From assembly GCA_024809215.1 (NCBI GenBank), contig JANUBW010000004.1, positions 496,001 through 560,000 on the forward strand: DNA of 64,000 nt, read 5' to 3'. The translations under genes were made by a program, and so were the position numbers. This DNA comes from Niastella sp. OAS944. Lineage in GTDB: Bacteria > Bacteroidota > Bacteroidia > Chitinophagales > Chitinophagaceae. Below the pieces are notes generated by a model. That model worked only from the letters and a program-made list of their open reading frames with translations. It made no database searches and was not told the DNA's origin. This document shows, piece after piece, positions 1 to 9,328 of this stretch. How positions within the stretch are numbered: the first letter of the stretch is position 1; each line of letters begins with the position of its first letter.

Positions 1-717
1 GAAGGCCCCATTTGCGGCGCATTGCAAAAGGTCTGCATCAACCTGTGGGCAAAGCCCGGACAAATAGCCATGAAAAGGAGTATGCGGCACGATCTTCCCG
101 AAATTCCGGTAGCTGGGAACAGTCCGCTCCGCATTCGCCGTAACGACTGGGTAAAAAGCAAGAACCAGATCAGCCGCAGTTATATCGACATGTTCAAAAA
201 AGCTACTTCGAACGTGATCATTATGAGCGGGTATTTTTTACCAGGCACCATTATCAGGCATCATATGTCGCGGGCCACAAAACGCGGCATCGACATTCGG
301 GTTATTGTTGCCGGCAAATCGGATGTAAAACTGGCTAAACATGCAGAACGCTATATGTATCGCTGGCTGTTGAAGCGCGATATACAACTGTTTGAATACA
401 CCAAATCGGTACTACACGGCAAAATGGCCACCCGCGACCAAAAATGGGTTACCATTGGCTCCTACAATGTAAACGACATTAGCGCCTACGCCAGCGTTGA
501 GTTGAATATAGATGTAAATGACCCCGAGTTTGCCATTAATGTACAAAAGCAGTTAGAAGACATTATGAAGAACGACTGTGTACAGATCACAGAAGAAGCC
601 TATAACAAAAAATACAACTTCTTTCAGCGGTTCATTCAATATTGTTCCTATTGGCTGGTGAGGATTATTTTCTACTTATTTACTTTTTATTTTAAACAAC
701 GATCATCCTCCGAATAA
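1..717 (+). CDS. Phospholipase D-family protein (cardiolipin synthase-like), C-terminal part
   Basis: The frame is open from the first base, so the gene begins upstream and only its last 238 codons are visible. A complete second HKD motif, HGKMATRD, lies at about 415-438, with the GSYN segment that usually follows it. Two HKD motifs form one active site in phospholipase D and cardiolipin synthases, which transfer or hydrolyse phosphatidyl groups at the membrane; the first motif must lie outside the window. The tail is basic and aromatic/hydrophobic (about residues 205-235), which fits membrane association. It converges with the membrane hydrolase at 897-1904 across a repeat element. Family membership is secure; cardiolipin synthase versus another PLD enzyme is not. 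Confidence 0.85.
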   Translation, partial: EGPICGALQKVCINLWAKPGQIAMKRSMRHDLPEIPVAGNSPLRIRRNDWVKSKNQISRSYIDMFKKATSNVIIMSGYFLPGTIIRHHMSRATKRGIDIRVIVAGKSDVKLAKHAERYMYRWLLKRDIQLFEYTKSVLHGKMATRDQKWVTIGSYNVNDISAYASVELNIDVNDPEFAINVQKQLEDIMKNDCVQITEEAYNKKYNFFQRFIQYCSYWLVRIIFYLFTFYFKQRSSSE

Positions 718-730
718 GGCCTTTGTGAGT

Positions 731-876
731 CGTAAAACGGGAGACGTGAAACGTGAAAGGGTTTGCGAACGTTGAGATTAATATGCGATCTTATGCCACC
801 CGAACATTATTATAGGCCTCACCAATCGTGAGCCTCGGAATTGGGCGTTTCACGTTTGCCGTTTCACGTTTGCCGT
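731..876. repeat. Inverted short-unit repeat element E1 with conserved core
   Basis: The left arm (731-760) repeats ACGTGAA-type units. The right arm (847-876) repeats GTTTCAC and GTTTGCC units, so the arms are largely inverted copies (ACGTGAAA against TTTCACGT). The core at 761-804 aligns without gaps to 3514-3557 in element E2 at about 31 of 44 positions. It is followed by a GGCCTC similar to that in E4. The element lies between convergent genes and no credible ORF covers it. Confidence 0.75.
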
Positions 877-896
877 CGCTCCTGCCCATTTATATT

Positions 897-1904
897 TCAC
901 TCTCCTTTAATACGGTGCCACATGGATAAAAGCGCGGCTTTATCCCAATTGGCAAAACGACCTCTTTGCACCACCATATTATTGCCATAGGGCCGTTGCA
1001 GGTAATAATGAAATACAAAACTTTCCTTTGGTTTGTACCACCCTATTTTTTGTCCAAACCGCAGATCATTAAACACGAGGTAATTCTCTTCCTTCTCAAT
1101 GGTATAGTACCCCTGTGAAAATATAAACAGGTCTTTCAGTTCTTCAAGGTCTTTAACGGGATTTAATAAAGAATCGTTACGCGGGAAAAAGGTGAAGTCA
1201 ATAGTGGGCTTGGTATCAAACACCGACCTGTACCCGATATGATAGCCTTTATCGTCCTCAAGCACTATATACCATAACAGGTTGTTCAACGGCGTAGGGG
1301 TAGTGAAATGCCGCCGGTATTCAATATTTTGTTGTTTGGTTACCCGTTTAACGGCGCCTTCAATAATTGATTTATTAAATACATCTACGGCCAGGTAAAA
1401 AACACACCACAGTATAGCAATGGCAGCCCACCGCTTACGGTTCCAGTCTCTTTTCATAAACAGTAACAACACCGCAATAACTGCAGGCAAAATAGTGAAC
1501 AACGGATCGGCCACAAACATAGCATGTACACAAAAGCGCTGGTGCGAAAAGGGTTCCAGCAAACCGGTACCATAAGCATTGAAAATATCGAGCGACAAAT
1601 GCGTCAATAGTTCAACGGCAAAGAACAAAAGCCAGGTCTTAAAGGCAATATCATGCGGCCTTCGCCATTTATCGGCCAGCCAGGCAAGCAAGGGAGTTAC
1701 AAGCAATACAAATAATAAAGAATGGGTAATACCTCTATGGGCAATAAGGTCCTGGGTAGGCGTCATCCAAAATGAGGCAACAAAATCAATATCGGGCAGG
1801 CTTTGTGCAACGGCGCCAAGGAACAGCGACCGTCTGCCGGCTTTCTTTCCTATAAATACTTCTCCAATACAAGCACCTAATACGATATGCGTAAGTGAGT
1901 CCAT
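897..1904 (-). CDS. Metal-dependent membrane hydrolase, YdjM/DUF457-like
   Basis: A 335-residue protein. The chosen start gives MDSLTHIVLGACIGE, the usual beginning of this family; a start 57 nt upstream would add an atypical leader. Conserved motifs are HRGITHSLL at about residues 60-68, HLSLDIFNAYGTG near 107, and several hydrophobic segments in the first half. The C-terminal third is soluble and contains a likely beta-rich domain. YdjM-type proteins are predicted inner-membrane zinc hydrolases of unknown substrate, so no precise function is assigned. The gene is divergent from the GntP permease across a 220-bp AT-rich spacer. Confidence 0.8.
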   Translation of the reverse strand: MDSLTHIVLGACIGEVFIGKKAGRRSLFLGAVAQSLPDIDFVASFWMTPTQDLIAHRGITHSLLFVLLVTPLLAWLADKWRRPHDIAFKTWLLFFAVELLTHLSLDIFNAYGTGLLEPFSHQRFCVHAMFVADPLFTILPAVIAVLLLFMKRDWNRKRWAAIAILWCVFYLAVDVFNKSIIEGAVKRVTKQQNIEYRRHFTTPTPLNNLLWYIVLEDDKGYHIGYRSVFDTKPTIDFTFFPRNDSLLNPVKDLEELKDLFIFSQGYYTIEKEENYLVFNDLRFGQKIGWYKPKESFVFHYYLQRPYGNNMVVQRGRFANWDKAALLSMWHRIKGE

Positions 1905-1973
1905 AACATCAAAGTAAATGAAAAAACCCTGAACAAACCAACGCCGCAAAAAGAGGACCACTAACCTGTTCTA

Positions 1974-2055
1974 CATTCAATATTGGAAATTCAACATTCA
2001 ATATTTTGTATTCCCTTTCTCATTTCTAATTATTCATTTCTCATTTTTCATTATA
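1974..2055. repeat. AT-rich short-unit repeat element E11
   Basis: Two adjacent blocks are built from ATTCAATATT/ATTCAACATT units and then from ATTTCTC/ATTTTTC units, within the divergent spacer upstream of the GntP gene. The blocks are not inverted copies of each other, so this is the weakest member of the repeat family described here. It could be ordinary AT-rich promoter DNA. Confidence 0.45.
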
Positions 2056-2127
2056 TTGTAAGGGGGAATTTAAGTCACTAACTGGGGAAATTCGCTTAAC
2101 CGCGCCATATGACCATATCCATTTATC

Positions 2128-3444
2128 ATGATGACATTCTATATCATTTTTGGCTGTATTACAACGATTGTTCTGCTTATATCCTGGGCAAAATTCAATC
2201 CTTTTTTAGCTTTCCTGATAGTATCATTGTTAACCGGCTATATGCTGGGCATACCACTTACCAAACTTTCCGCATCGGTACAAAAAGGTATTGGCGATAC
2301 ACTTGGCTCGCTGGTGATCATTATTGGGCTGGGCGCCATGCTTGGTAAACTGGTGGCCGAAAGCGGCGCGGCACAAAAGATCACCCAGGTGCTCATGCGC
2401 ATTTTTGGAAAAAAGCATTTGCAATGGGCATTGATGGTCACCGGCTTTATTGTTGGCATTCCGCTTTATTATAATGTGGGCTTTGTATTAATGGTGCCGC
2501 TTATTTTTTCGGTAGTGTACCAGTATAAATTACCAGCTGTATATATTGGCATCCCCATGCTGGCAGCACTTTCGGTAACGCATGGATTTTTACCACCTCA
2601 CCCCTCGCCCACCGCATTGGTATCGCAATTAAAGGCCGATATGGGCCTCACCTTGTTATATGGCATAATGCTGGCCATACCCGCCATCATTATTGCCGGT
2701 CAGCTGTTTGCTAAAACCCTCAGGAATATTCGCAGTACGCCCCTGCAAACCTTTCAGCCCAAAACCATTCCCGAGGCACAACTACCAGGCTCACTCAATA
2801 GTTTTTTAACGGCCCTGCTGCCGGTGATCTTACTCACCATCACCACCATTATACCCTTCGTTACAACATTACCCGAAAACGAACAGAGTATTTTGAAGTT
2901 CTTCAGCGATCCTTCTATCGTTATGTTGATCTCCCTGCTGATAGCCATATTTACATTGGGCACACAGGGCGGCCGCACCATAAAAGACGTGATGAATATT
3001 TTTACCGATGCCATAAAAGATGTTGCGCCCATTTTGCTGATCGTTGCCGGCGCCGGCATTTTGAAACAGGTATTTAGTGATAGCGGTGTTAGCGATATTA
3101 TTGGCGAAAGCATAAAAAACTGGCAAATACATCCACTGGTATTAGGCTGGTTAATTGCCGGTCTTATCAGGATCTGTGTTGGTTCGGCCACAGTGGCTGG
3201 TTTAACAGCTGCCGGTATCATTGGACAGGTAATTCCTAATTTGCAGGTAAACCCCAACCTGATGGTGTTATCGATAGGTGCAGGCAGTTTGCTGTTCTCA
3301 CATGTGAACGACTCGGGCTTTTGGATGTATAAAGAATATTTCAACCTCAGCATACGCGACACCATAAAGTCGTGGTCGCTTATGGAAACCATCGTTTCGG
3401 TAGTAGGACTGATAGGCGTTCTTATTATGGATTTCTTTATTTAA
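2128..3444 (+). CDS. GntP-family permease (gluconate/sugar-acid:H+ symporter)
   Basis: A 438-residue polytopic protein of the usual length for GntP permeases, with about 12 hydrophobic segments. Family-typical stretches are visible, including GLGAMLGKLVAESGAAQKI near residue 71, VGIPLYYNVGFV near 108, and THGFLPPHPSPTA near 152. These carriers import gluconate, D-serine, fructuronate or related compounds by proton symport at the inner membrane. The next two genes on the same strand encode a D-threonine aldolase-like enzyme and a Gfo/Idh/MocA dehydrogenase, which suggests uptake of a hydroxy- or amino-acid substrate. That link is inference. Two adjacent ATGs (2128 and 2131) can serve as start. 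Confidence 0.9.
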   Translation: MMTFYIIFGCITTIVLLISWAKFNPFLAFLIVSLLTGYMLGIPLTKLSASVQKGIGDTLGSLVIIIGLGAMLGKLVAESGAAQKITQVLMRIFGKKHLQWALMVTGFIVGIPLYYNVGFVLMVPLIFSVVYQYKLPAVYIGIPMLAALSVTHGFLPPHPSPTALVSQLKADMGLTLLYGIMLAIPAIIIAGQLFAKTLRNIRSTPLQTFQPKTIPEAQLPGSLNSFLTALLPVILLTITTIIPFVTTLPENEQSILKFFSDPSIVMLISLLIAIFTLGTQGGRTIKDVMNIFTDAIKDVAPILLIVAGAGILKQVFSDSGVSDIIGESIKNWQIHPLVLGWLIAGLIRICVGSATVAGLTAAGIIGQVIPNLQVNPNLMVLSIGAGSLLFSHVNDSGFWMYKEYFNLSIRDTIKSWSLMETIVSVVGLIGVLIMDFFI

Positions 3445-3475
3445 AAGCAGGGTGCACATTTGTTACCTTTGGAAG

Positions 3476-3640
<165 letters not shown>

Positions 3641-3667
3641 CACGACACACGCCTTAAACACGCAATA

Positions 3668-4777
3668 ATGCAAGAAAATTGGTACCGCATTAATAATATC
3701 GATGAACTAGATTCTCCGGCCCTGGTTATTTATCCCGAACGGGTGAAAGCAAATATCGCTGCGCTCAAAGCAATGATCGATGATCCCGGGCGATTGCGCC
3801 CACACGCAAAAACCCACAAGAACAGGGAAACTACACAGCTGCTAATTGAAGCTGGCATTAGCAAATTCAAATGCGCTACCATTGCCGAAGCAGAAATGCT
3901 GGCCCAATGTGGAGCTGCAGATGTAGTGCTGGCCTATCAGCCCACAGGCCCCAAGTTGAAACGTTTTGTAAAACTTACTCAACAATACCACCATACTCAT
4001 TTTGCCTGTTTAATTGATAATCCCCGTAGCGCGCAGGAAATTGCCAGCGCTTTTGCAGCAGCAGGCAGAACGATCTCAGTATACATCGATTTAAATATCG
4101 GTCAAAACCGCACCGGCATTGTACCTGGCGAAAAAGCCATTGTGCTGTACAATTTTTGTGCTGATGCCAGTGGTTTATCAATACGCGGCTTGCATGCTTA
4201 TGACGGCCATGTACGCGGCACTCTTGAAGAACGCACCATTACCAGCAACGAAGGTTTTGCCCAGGCAGAAGCAATGAAGAAAACCCTGCTGGCCATGGGG
4301 TATACCGATGTAACTATTATTGCCGGCGGTTCACCCAGTTTTCCCATTCATGCCAATCGGCCGGTGGTAGAATGCAGTCCCGGTACGTTTGTATATTGGG
4401 ATAAAAGCTACCTCGATCAATGCCCCGAACAACCTTTTCAAATAGCAGCGATGGTGGTTACCCGGGTTATTTCATTACCCTCCCCCACTACTATTTGTGT
4501 TGACCTGGGCCATAAATCAATTGCAGCTGAAAACGAAATAACAAAACGGGTTTTCTTTCCCGATGCACCAGGTTTAAAAGCTATATCGCAAAGCGAAGAA
4601 CATTTGGTATTACAAGCCGGCGAAGGCCATTCCTTTCAACCCGGCGATGTGTTGTATGGCATTCCATTGCACGTATGCCCTACGGTTGCGTTGTATGAAA
4701 GGGCGTATACTGTTGAGGAAGGAAGGCTAAGTGGAGAATGGAAGATTGTTGCGCGGGACAGAGTTATTGGTGTATAA
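3668..4777 (+). CDS. D-threonine aldolase-like PLP enzyme (D-TA/D-serine dehydratase family)
   Basis: A 369-residue fold-type III PLP enzyme. The N-terminal alanine-racemase-like barrel carries RPHAKTHKN near residue 42, where the lysine of the RPH.KTHK motif binds PLP. The C-terminal beta domain has the metal-binding HVCPT near residue 336. D-threonine aldolases cleave D-3-hydroxy amino acids to glycine and an aldehyde, and relatives dehydrate D-serine; the two cannot be separated here. The start at 3668 (MQENWYRIN) is preferred because any longer frame runs through the heptamer repeat of E2. It shares strand with the GntP permease and the oxidoreductase but is separated from both by repeat elements. 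Confidence 0.85.
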   Translation: MQENWYRINNIDELDSPALVIYPERVKANIAALKAMIDDPGRLRPHAKTHKNRETTQLLIEAGISKFKCATIAEAEMLAQCGAADVVLAYQPTGPKLKRFVKLTQQYHHTHFACLIDNPRSAQEIASAFAAAGRTISVYIDLNIGQNRTGIVPGEKAIVLYNFCADASGLSIRGLHAYDGHVRGTLEERTITSNEGFAQAEAMKKTLLAMGYTDVTIIAGGSPSFPIHANRPVVECSPGTFVYWDKSYLDQCPEQPFQIAAMVVTRVISLPSPTTICVDLGHKSIAAENEITKRVFFPDAPGLKAISQSEEHLVLQAGEGHSFQPGDVLYGIPLHVCPTVALYERAYTVEEGRLSGEWKIVARDRVIGV

Positions 4778-4781
4778 TTAA

Positions 4782-4848
4782 GAGGTTGGCAAGTTATTAT
4801 ATTGCTTTTGGGACCTTGTCAACTTGTCAACGTGTCAACTTTTCAACT
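4782..4848. repeat. Repeat element E3, GTCAACTT units
   Basis: A short left arm (AGGTTGGCAAGTT, 4784-4796) faces a right arm at 4815-4848 made of four GTCAACTT/GTCAACGT/TTCAACT units. The left arm approximates the reverse complement of the right-arm unit. The same unit recurs in E4 and E10. It lies between two same-strand genes. Confidence 0.65.
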
Positions 4849-4871
4849 GCCCATCACTAAAATCACAAATC

Positions 4872-5945
4872 ATGAACTCAATTATAAATGTAGGCTTAGT
4901 AGGCTACGGCATCTCAGCCAAAGTATTCCACGCTCCTTTTTTCGCTACCAACAAGAACTATAAACTTGTGAGTGTGGTTGAGCGGCATAAGCAGGAATCG
5001 AAGGAAAACTATCCCCATGTGCAGGTGGTAAAAAGCATTGACGAGCTGTTGCAAAACGATGCTATCGATCTGGTGGTGATCACCACACCCAACGAAACGC
5101 ATTTCCCCTATGCAAAGGCAGCCTTGGAAGCCGGCAAAAATGTGGTGCTTGAAAAACCCGTTACCAATACTTCTGCAGAAGCCAAACAATTAATGGATAT
5201 CGCCAGCCGCAGCGGTAAGGTATTAAGCGTTTATCAGAACCGCCGGTACGTGAGCGATTTTCTAACCATAAAAGATATCCTCGACAAAAAGCTATTGGGC
5301 GATGTACACACTTTTGAAGGGCATTACGATCGTTACAGGGCCGAAGCGCGGCCACAGGCCTGGCGCGAACATGTTTTGCCCGGTAGTGGCATATTGTTCG
5401 ATCTTGGTCCGCACCTGATTGATCAGGTGTTATACCTGTTTGGCATACCCAACACCATTGCAGCAGATATTCGCATGCAACGCCCGCATGCAAAAGTTGA
5501 TGATTACTTTGATCTGCGCCTCGATTATGGTTTTCTGAAAGTGATACTACAGGCTGGCATGCTGGTTCGTGAACCCGGTCCACGGTACCTGATACATGGC
5601 ACAAAAGGGTCGTTTATAAAATGGGGCGAAGACCCACAGGAGGCCTTGTTACGTGCCGGCGCTTTGCCTGTTGGCGACGATTGGGGTAAAGAAAGTGATG
5701 ATATTTACGGTATACTCAATACCGAGCTCAACGGAAAGATCGTTCGTGAAAAATATCATTCGCACAAAGGCGATTATGCCGCCTATTATAAAAACCTGTA
5801 CGAAACAATTGTTGAGGGAAAACCGTTGCGGGAAAGAATAGAACATGGTTATAATACCATAAAAATTATAGAACTGGCCAATGAAAGCCATCAAAAACAA
5901 TGCACCATTGCCTGCACAGGTTTGTTACCTGTTGAATATAGATGA
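4872..5945 (+). CDS. Gfo/Idh/MocA-family NAD(P)-dependent oxidoreductase
   Basis: A 357-residue protein with the dinucleotide-binding segment VGLVGYGISAKVFHAPFF at residues 6-23 and the family EKP motif (LEKPVTNT near 95). A C-terminal substrate domain follows (GSGILFDLGPHLIDQV near 170). The F-H-A-P-F start and overall length resemble the YdgJ/IolW (scyllo-inositol or sugar dehydrogenase) branch. It would oxidise or reduce a cyclic polyol, sugar or sugar acid in the cytoplasm; the substrate cannot be read from sequence. The start at 4872 (MNSIINVGLV) avoids the upstream repeat E3, which an earlier in-frame ATG at 4824 would translate. Confidence 0.85.
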   Translation: MNSIINVGLVGYGISAKVFHAPFFATNKNYKLVSVVERHKQESKENYPHVQVVKSIDELLQNDAIDLVVITTPNETHFPYAKAALEAGKNVVLEKPVTNTSAEAKQLMDIASRSGKVLSVYQNRRYVSDFLTIKDILDKKLLGDVHTFEGHYDRYRAEARPQAWREHVLPGSGILFDLGPHLIDQVLYLFGIPNTIAADIRMQRPHAKVDDYFDLRLDYGFLKVILQAGMLVREPGPRYLIHGTKGSFIKWGEDPQEALLRAGALPVGDDWGKESDDIYGILNTELNGKIVREKYHSHKGDYAAYYKNLYETIVEGKPLRERIEHGYNTIKIIELANESHQKQCTIACTGLLPVEYR

Positions 5946-5958
5946 TGCGCTGCAAGGC

Positions 5959-6435
5959 TTATTCAAACTTTAACGGCGGGCCAACTATTTCCATACCGTG
6001 AATTCGATATAACCGTTCAAAATCGCGCAAGGTACCATTGGGCAATTGACTGGCTTCCTGAAAAAAAGCTTCCATAGTACCTGCGGGCTGATACATTAAC
6101 AGCATTCTGCCATTTGCTTCACCAACCCGGGCAAAGGTATGTGGCACCTGTCGCGGTGCAAACACGGCATCGCCTGCTTTGGCATTAAAAATATCATCAC
6201 CGATCTTGAAAACAAATTCGCCTTCTAAAATATAAAACCATTCATCTTGTGTGTAGTGGAAATGAAATGGCGGGCCGCCTTTATCTAATTTGTTGGTATC
6301 ATAAACGCAAAAGCCTTCGCGGCTATCTTCGGCAGACACTTTGCATTGAAACGTGCCCCCTAAAAAACTAATTTTCTCATTGAAGCGATCTGTACCGGCA
6401 TCAACTTTAAATCCATGCGTTGCTTTGGTCTCCAT
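5959..6435 (-). CDS. Cupin-domain protein
   Basis: A 158-residue single-domain cupin. The two cupin motifs are visible: PPFHFHYTQDEWFYILEGE (about residues 55-73), with the metal-binding histidines and glutamate, and GDAVFAPRQVPHTFAR (about 88-103), with the last histidine. Small cupins of this type are often quercetinase-, pirin- or sugar-binding-like metalloproteins, and no substrate is evident. It converges with the oxidoreductase, 13 bp away. Confidence 0.8.
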   Translation of the reverse strand: METKATHGFKVDAGTDRFNEKISFLGGTFQCKVSAEDSREGFCVYDTNKLDKGGPPFHFHYTQDEWFYILEGEFVFKIGDDIFNAKAGDAVFAPRQVPHTFARVGEANGRMLLMYQPAGTMEAFFQEASQLPNGTLRDFERLYRIHGMEIVGPPLKFE

Positions 6436-6540
6436 GACTTATTTGATTAAAAGGGTTGTGCTCTCTGAAGTTACAAAAATTACTTCATACTTCATGGAGG
6501 AAGTTGCATGCAGGAAGCCCATTAACCATTGTATAACTGC

Positions 6541-7209
6541 TTACTTTTTGCCCGGATATTTACGCTTAAAGTATTGATCGTTTGCCGAATAATCGAAGAA
6601 GATCGTTTTACCGGAGAAGTTCTTTGATGAAATGTTAAACCGGTCGCAAGGCGGTAATGTTCTACGCCCCTGTGGCTCTGTATCAAACACATCGCGTAAC
6701 AGGGTATATTCATCACTTACATAAATAATCTTATATGCCGTTTCACAAGTTAACCCATTACCCGAGGAAAGAATGGCGTTTATCAACTTTCTTGCCCTGG
6801 CGGCGTAACGACGCGAAGAATCGTTTTCGGCCATATTCATAAGCACAAAGCCTTTATAAAAGTTGGTGGTTATTGAAACAGGATTTGTTGAAAGTATTTT
6901 ATCACACACATCGAGCGCCTTATCGTATTTTCTTTCATTTACAAGCGGCATTATTTCGCTGGTGCCATTATCCTGATAAGGCGCATAACCATCATTAAAT
7001 GCAAAGCCATAATATAAAAAGCGGTAATCGTCTAATGTAAGCGAAGTATCGAATTTATTGAAGCGTTGTAATAATTTGGGGTAATGTGTATCCTTTTCAG
7101 GATTGGTAGTGGCGGCTTCTACAGAATCGTAATTAACAGAAACAAAATTAACCTGGGCAATTCCGGAAAGAGCAATTATAAGGAAGGTCAGGGTCAATAA
7201 GGCTTTCAT
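6541..7209 (-). CDS. DUF4919-like secreted protein
   Basis: A 222-residue protein with a clean signal peptide (about residues 1-18, ending SGIAQ), so it is exported to the periplasm or outer membrane. The segments DTHYPKLLQRFNKFDTSLTL and YRFLYYGFAFNDGYAP (about residues 40-80) are typical of DUF4919 proteins of Bacteroidota. Their function is unknown. The middle looks helical and could be TPR-like, but no clear repeat is visible. Confidence 0.65.
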   Translation of the reverse strand: MKALLTLTFLIIALSGIAQVNFVSVNYDSVEAATTNPEKDTHYPKLLQRFNKFDTSLTLDDYRFLYYGFAFNDGYAPYQDNGTSEIMPLVNERKYDKALDVCDKILSTNPVSITTNFYKGFVLMNMAENDSSRRYAARARKLINAILSSGNGLTCETAYKIIYVSDEYTLLRDVFDTEPQGRRTLPPCDRFNISSKNFSGKTIFFDYSANDQYFKRKYPGKK

Positions 7210-7271
7210 ATGTAAGATTTCACTACAAATCTACAATCAGAATCCACAAAAACGAATTTTCAGGCCTTTTT

Positions 7272-7310
7272 ATAAACAAAACAGCCATCCCGTTAAATGA
7301 GATGGCTGTT
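7272..7310 (-). terminator. Intrinsic terminator downstream of the 7329-7697 gene
   Basis: A perfect 10-bp stem (AACAGCCATC at 7280-7289 with its complement at 7301-7310) is followed on the minus strand by a T-rich run. It lies just past the stop of the minus-strand gene. Confidence 0.75.
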
Positions 7311-7328
7311 TATCATTACTTAGTAAAA

Positions 7329-7697
7329 TTACTTTTCAACGATCGATACATCTTTAATATCAAACTTGGCTGCTGGCGGACCATCAAACATCATACACGC
7401 AACACAATCGTTTTGTGCAGGCTGGGTTACTGTAAAGCGAATGGTAGCGCCTGCTTTTATGCCTGCAGGTATTTTACATGCGTTGTTAGCTGTAAATACG
7501 TTGTCGTACCGGGCATTGTTGTTCATCATATCCTTCCAGCCATCTTCGCCAACTGTATCGTCATTCAATACCTGTACAACAAAACTGGCGCAGGATATAC
7601 GAACTACCTTTCCTTGCAAATGCGTGTCTTTTTCCTTTTGCTTACCACACTTGGAGGCCATCACCGGCAGTGCAAGCAGAATAAATATAAACTTCAT
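7329..7697 (-). CDS. Small secreted protein of unknown function, possible lipoprotein
   Basis: A 122-residue protein with a hydrophobic leader (MKFIFILLALPVMASKC). The cysteine at residue 17 could be a lipoprotein attachment site, although the lipobox is imperfect. The mature part is cysteine-containing and predicted beta-rich, with CASFVVQVLND near 36 and CVACMMF near 101. I do not recognise the family. It ends at a strong intrinsic terminator and follows the LuxE-like gene on the same strand 65 bp downstream. Confidence 0.6.
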   Translation of the reverse strand: MKFIFILLALPVMASKCGKQKEKDTHLQGKVVRISCASFVVQVLNDDTVGEDGWKDMMNNNARYDNVFTANNACKIPAGIKAGATIRFTVTQPAQNDCVACMMFDGPPAAKFDIKDVSIVEK

Positions 7698-7762
7698 ATC
7701 GGATTTCTTTTGCTCTTTGACTTATTATATGCAGTGATCGTTGCATCACCGGCTGTTAAAAC

Positions 7763-8749
7763 TTATATACCCGCTATTAACAAATTACATCCCCTTATAT
7801 CGCTGGTATCAACACGGCCCAATACTTCAAAACCACCATCGGGCATAATAGTTCCTACATCATCTGTTGCAATAAACGAGCAGGAATACAGGTTGGCCAG
7901 GTCAATTACATTTATGATGCCGCTGCCGGTTACCCGAACATCGAGCGGGTCATCATCCTGCCGCATTAGTATTTTCATCCAGGGCGGGCACGTAAAAATG
8001 CCATTGCCGTATGAGTAAGCCTGTGATAAAAGTTCGGTCATCCCATATTCCGAATGTATGGCATGGGTTTGAAAAGCCGTAGTTAATATCAGATGTACTT
8101 CTTCACGCGTCATTTCACGGCGGCGTCCCTTCATACCACCTGTTTCCATAATAACGGTATGCTGTAAGGGCATGGGGTATTTTTCGGCAAAATCGAGCAG
8201 GCCAAAAGTGACACCAATTAATAATGTTTTTTGTCCCTGTTTTTCCAGTTCCTGCAACACCTGGGCCAGCTTTTCGTGCTCATATAAATAAAAACCGCTT
8301 TGCGCGTGGTTACTGAGTTTTATCATATCATTGACCATAACCACCAGCGAAGAGTTCTGGCGTTCAAGATAGGCGGGTAAAAGGCCAATAACGCACCAGT
8401 CCTGCACAGGACCATAAAATTTCTCCCAGGCCTTTAAAAAGCTTTGCCGGTAAATGTTAAGGTCCTTTACATAATGGCGGCTGTTAATAGTTTGGGTGGT
8501 GCCGCTGCTTTCAAAAACAGCTTCCGGCTCAAAAACGGTGGTCTTTATATCGGCCGATTTAAAAAAACGGATCGGCAAAAAGGGGATCTGCTCAATTGAG
8601 CGCACATTTGACCCAACTATTGACAGTGCGTTTACGTAATGCTGATAAATAGCATTATTATTGTACTGAAAATGGAAGACTTCGAGCGCCAGTTGTTCAA
8701 AATCAGCCGGTTCAACCGTAAAAATTTTATCTTCTATTTCACAAATCAT
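7763..8749 (-). CDS. LuxE-like acyl-protein synthetase / acyltransferase-family protein
   Basis: A 328-residue protein resembling LuxE and related ANL-superfamily acyl-activating enzymes. FESSGTTQTINSRHY near residue 80 is the ATP-binding P-loop-like motif. METGGMKGRRREMTREE near 203 and HSEYGMTELLSQAYS near 236 are further family signatures. LuxE activates a fatty acid with ATP and carries it as an acyl-enzyme, normally with LuxC reductase. No luxC or luciferase gene lies in the window, so it probably activates a carboxylate for another purpose. It is divergent from the small lipoprotein gene at 8803. Confidence 0.75.
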   Translation of the reverse strand: MICEIEDKIFTVEPADFEQLALEVFHFQYNNNAIYQHYVNALSIVGSNVRSIEQIPFLPIRFFKSADIKTTVFEPEAVFESSGTTQTINSRHYVKDLNIYRQSFLKAWEKFYGPVQDWCVIGLLPAYLERQNSSLVVMVNDMIKLSNHAQSGFYLYEHEKLAQVLQELEKQGQKTLLIGVTFGLLDFAEKYPMPLQHTVIMETGGMKGRRREMTREEVHLILTTAFQTHAIHSEYGMTELLSQAYSYGNGIFTCPPWMKILMRQDDDPLDVRVTGSGIINVIDLANLYSCSFIATDDVGTIMPDGGFEVLGRVDTSDIRGCNLLIAGI

Positions 8750-8802
8750 AAATTTATTGCAGACTTTTGACCTATAATTTTGTACACGACAATTAAGAAT
8801 AT

Positions 8803-9279
8803 ATGCAAAAGCTTGTTTTATATGGCACTCTCACCTTAACCTTTGCGATAGTATTGTTTGTTGCTTGCAGCAAAGATAAGTTTGAGACCAAACCAACCCT
8901 CACAATAAAATCATTTAGTCCCAACCCCGTGCCTGAAAATAGCCCATTGGTTATTGAATTAGAATATACTGATAAGGAAGGAGATATAGCATCGGGAGAT
9001 TCAGCGCTGTTTGTAAGAAGGTACCGCATTAATCAAAAGAAAGTGGCTATAACATTGCGCGATAGTTTCTGGATGCCTTTACCCGATGATGTACCTAAAA
9101 AAACAAAAGGAACAATAAGGCTTACCTTCCAATATCAGGCAGACGTTGTTTCGGCCTCAGATCCCGGCAGCGGCACAGATAAAGCACCTGATTCACTGAT
9201 TTACCGGTTTGCAGTGCGCGATAAGGCCCAACACGTTAGTGACACTGTAGAGAGCGGAATTCTTGTTGTAGAGCGCTAG
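8803..9279 (+). CDS. Putative lipoprotein of unknown function
   Basis: A 158-residue protein with a signal peptide ending in LFVACSKDK, a good lipobox with Cys22. The body begins TLTIKSFSPNPVPENSPL and reads like one Ig/PKD-type beta-sandwich (SPNP..EN and EYTDKEGDIASGDS motifs), seen in surface lipoproteins of Bacteroidota. No catalytic motif is visible. It precedes a UbiA-like membrane protein by 49 bp and may be co-transcribed with it. Confidence 0.65.
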   Translation: MQKLVLYGTLTLTFAIVLFVACSKDKFETKPTLTIKSFSPNPVPENSPLVIELEYTDKEGDIASGDSALFVRRYRINQKKVAITLRDSFWMPLPDDVPKKTKGTIRLTFQYQADVVSASDPGSGTDKAPDSLIYRFAVRDKAQHVSDTVESGILVVER

Positions 9280-9328
9280 TAAAACCATTATTGTACAATC
9301 ATTTTTTCCTGAAGATTTGTGCTGAAGG

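Noticed and set aside
8757-8782. Promoter TTG / TAATTTTG before the lipoprotein gene at 8803
   Set aside because: The -7 element fits, but the spacer is only 15 nt, too short for the usual Bacteroidota promoter.
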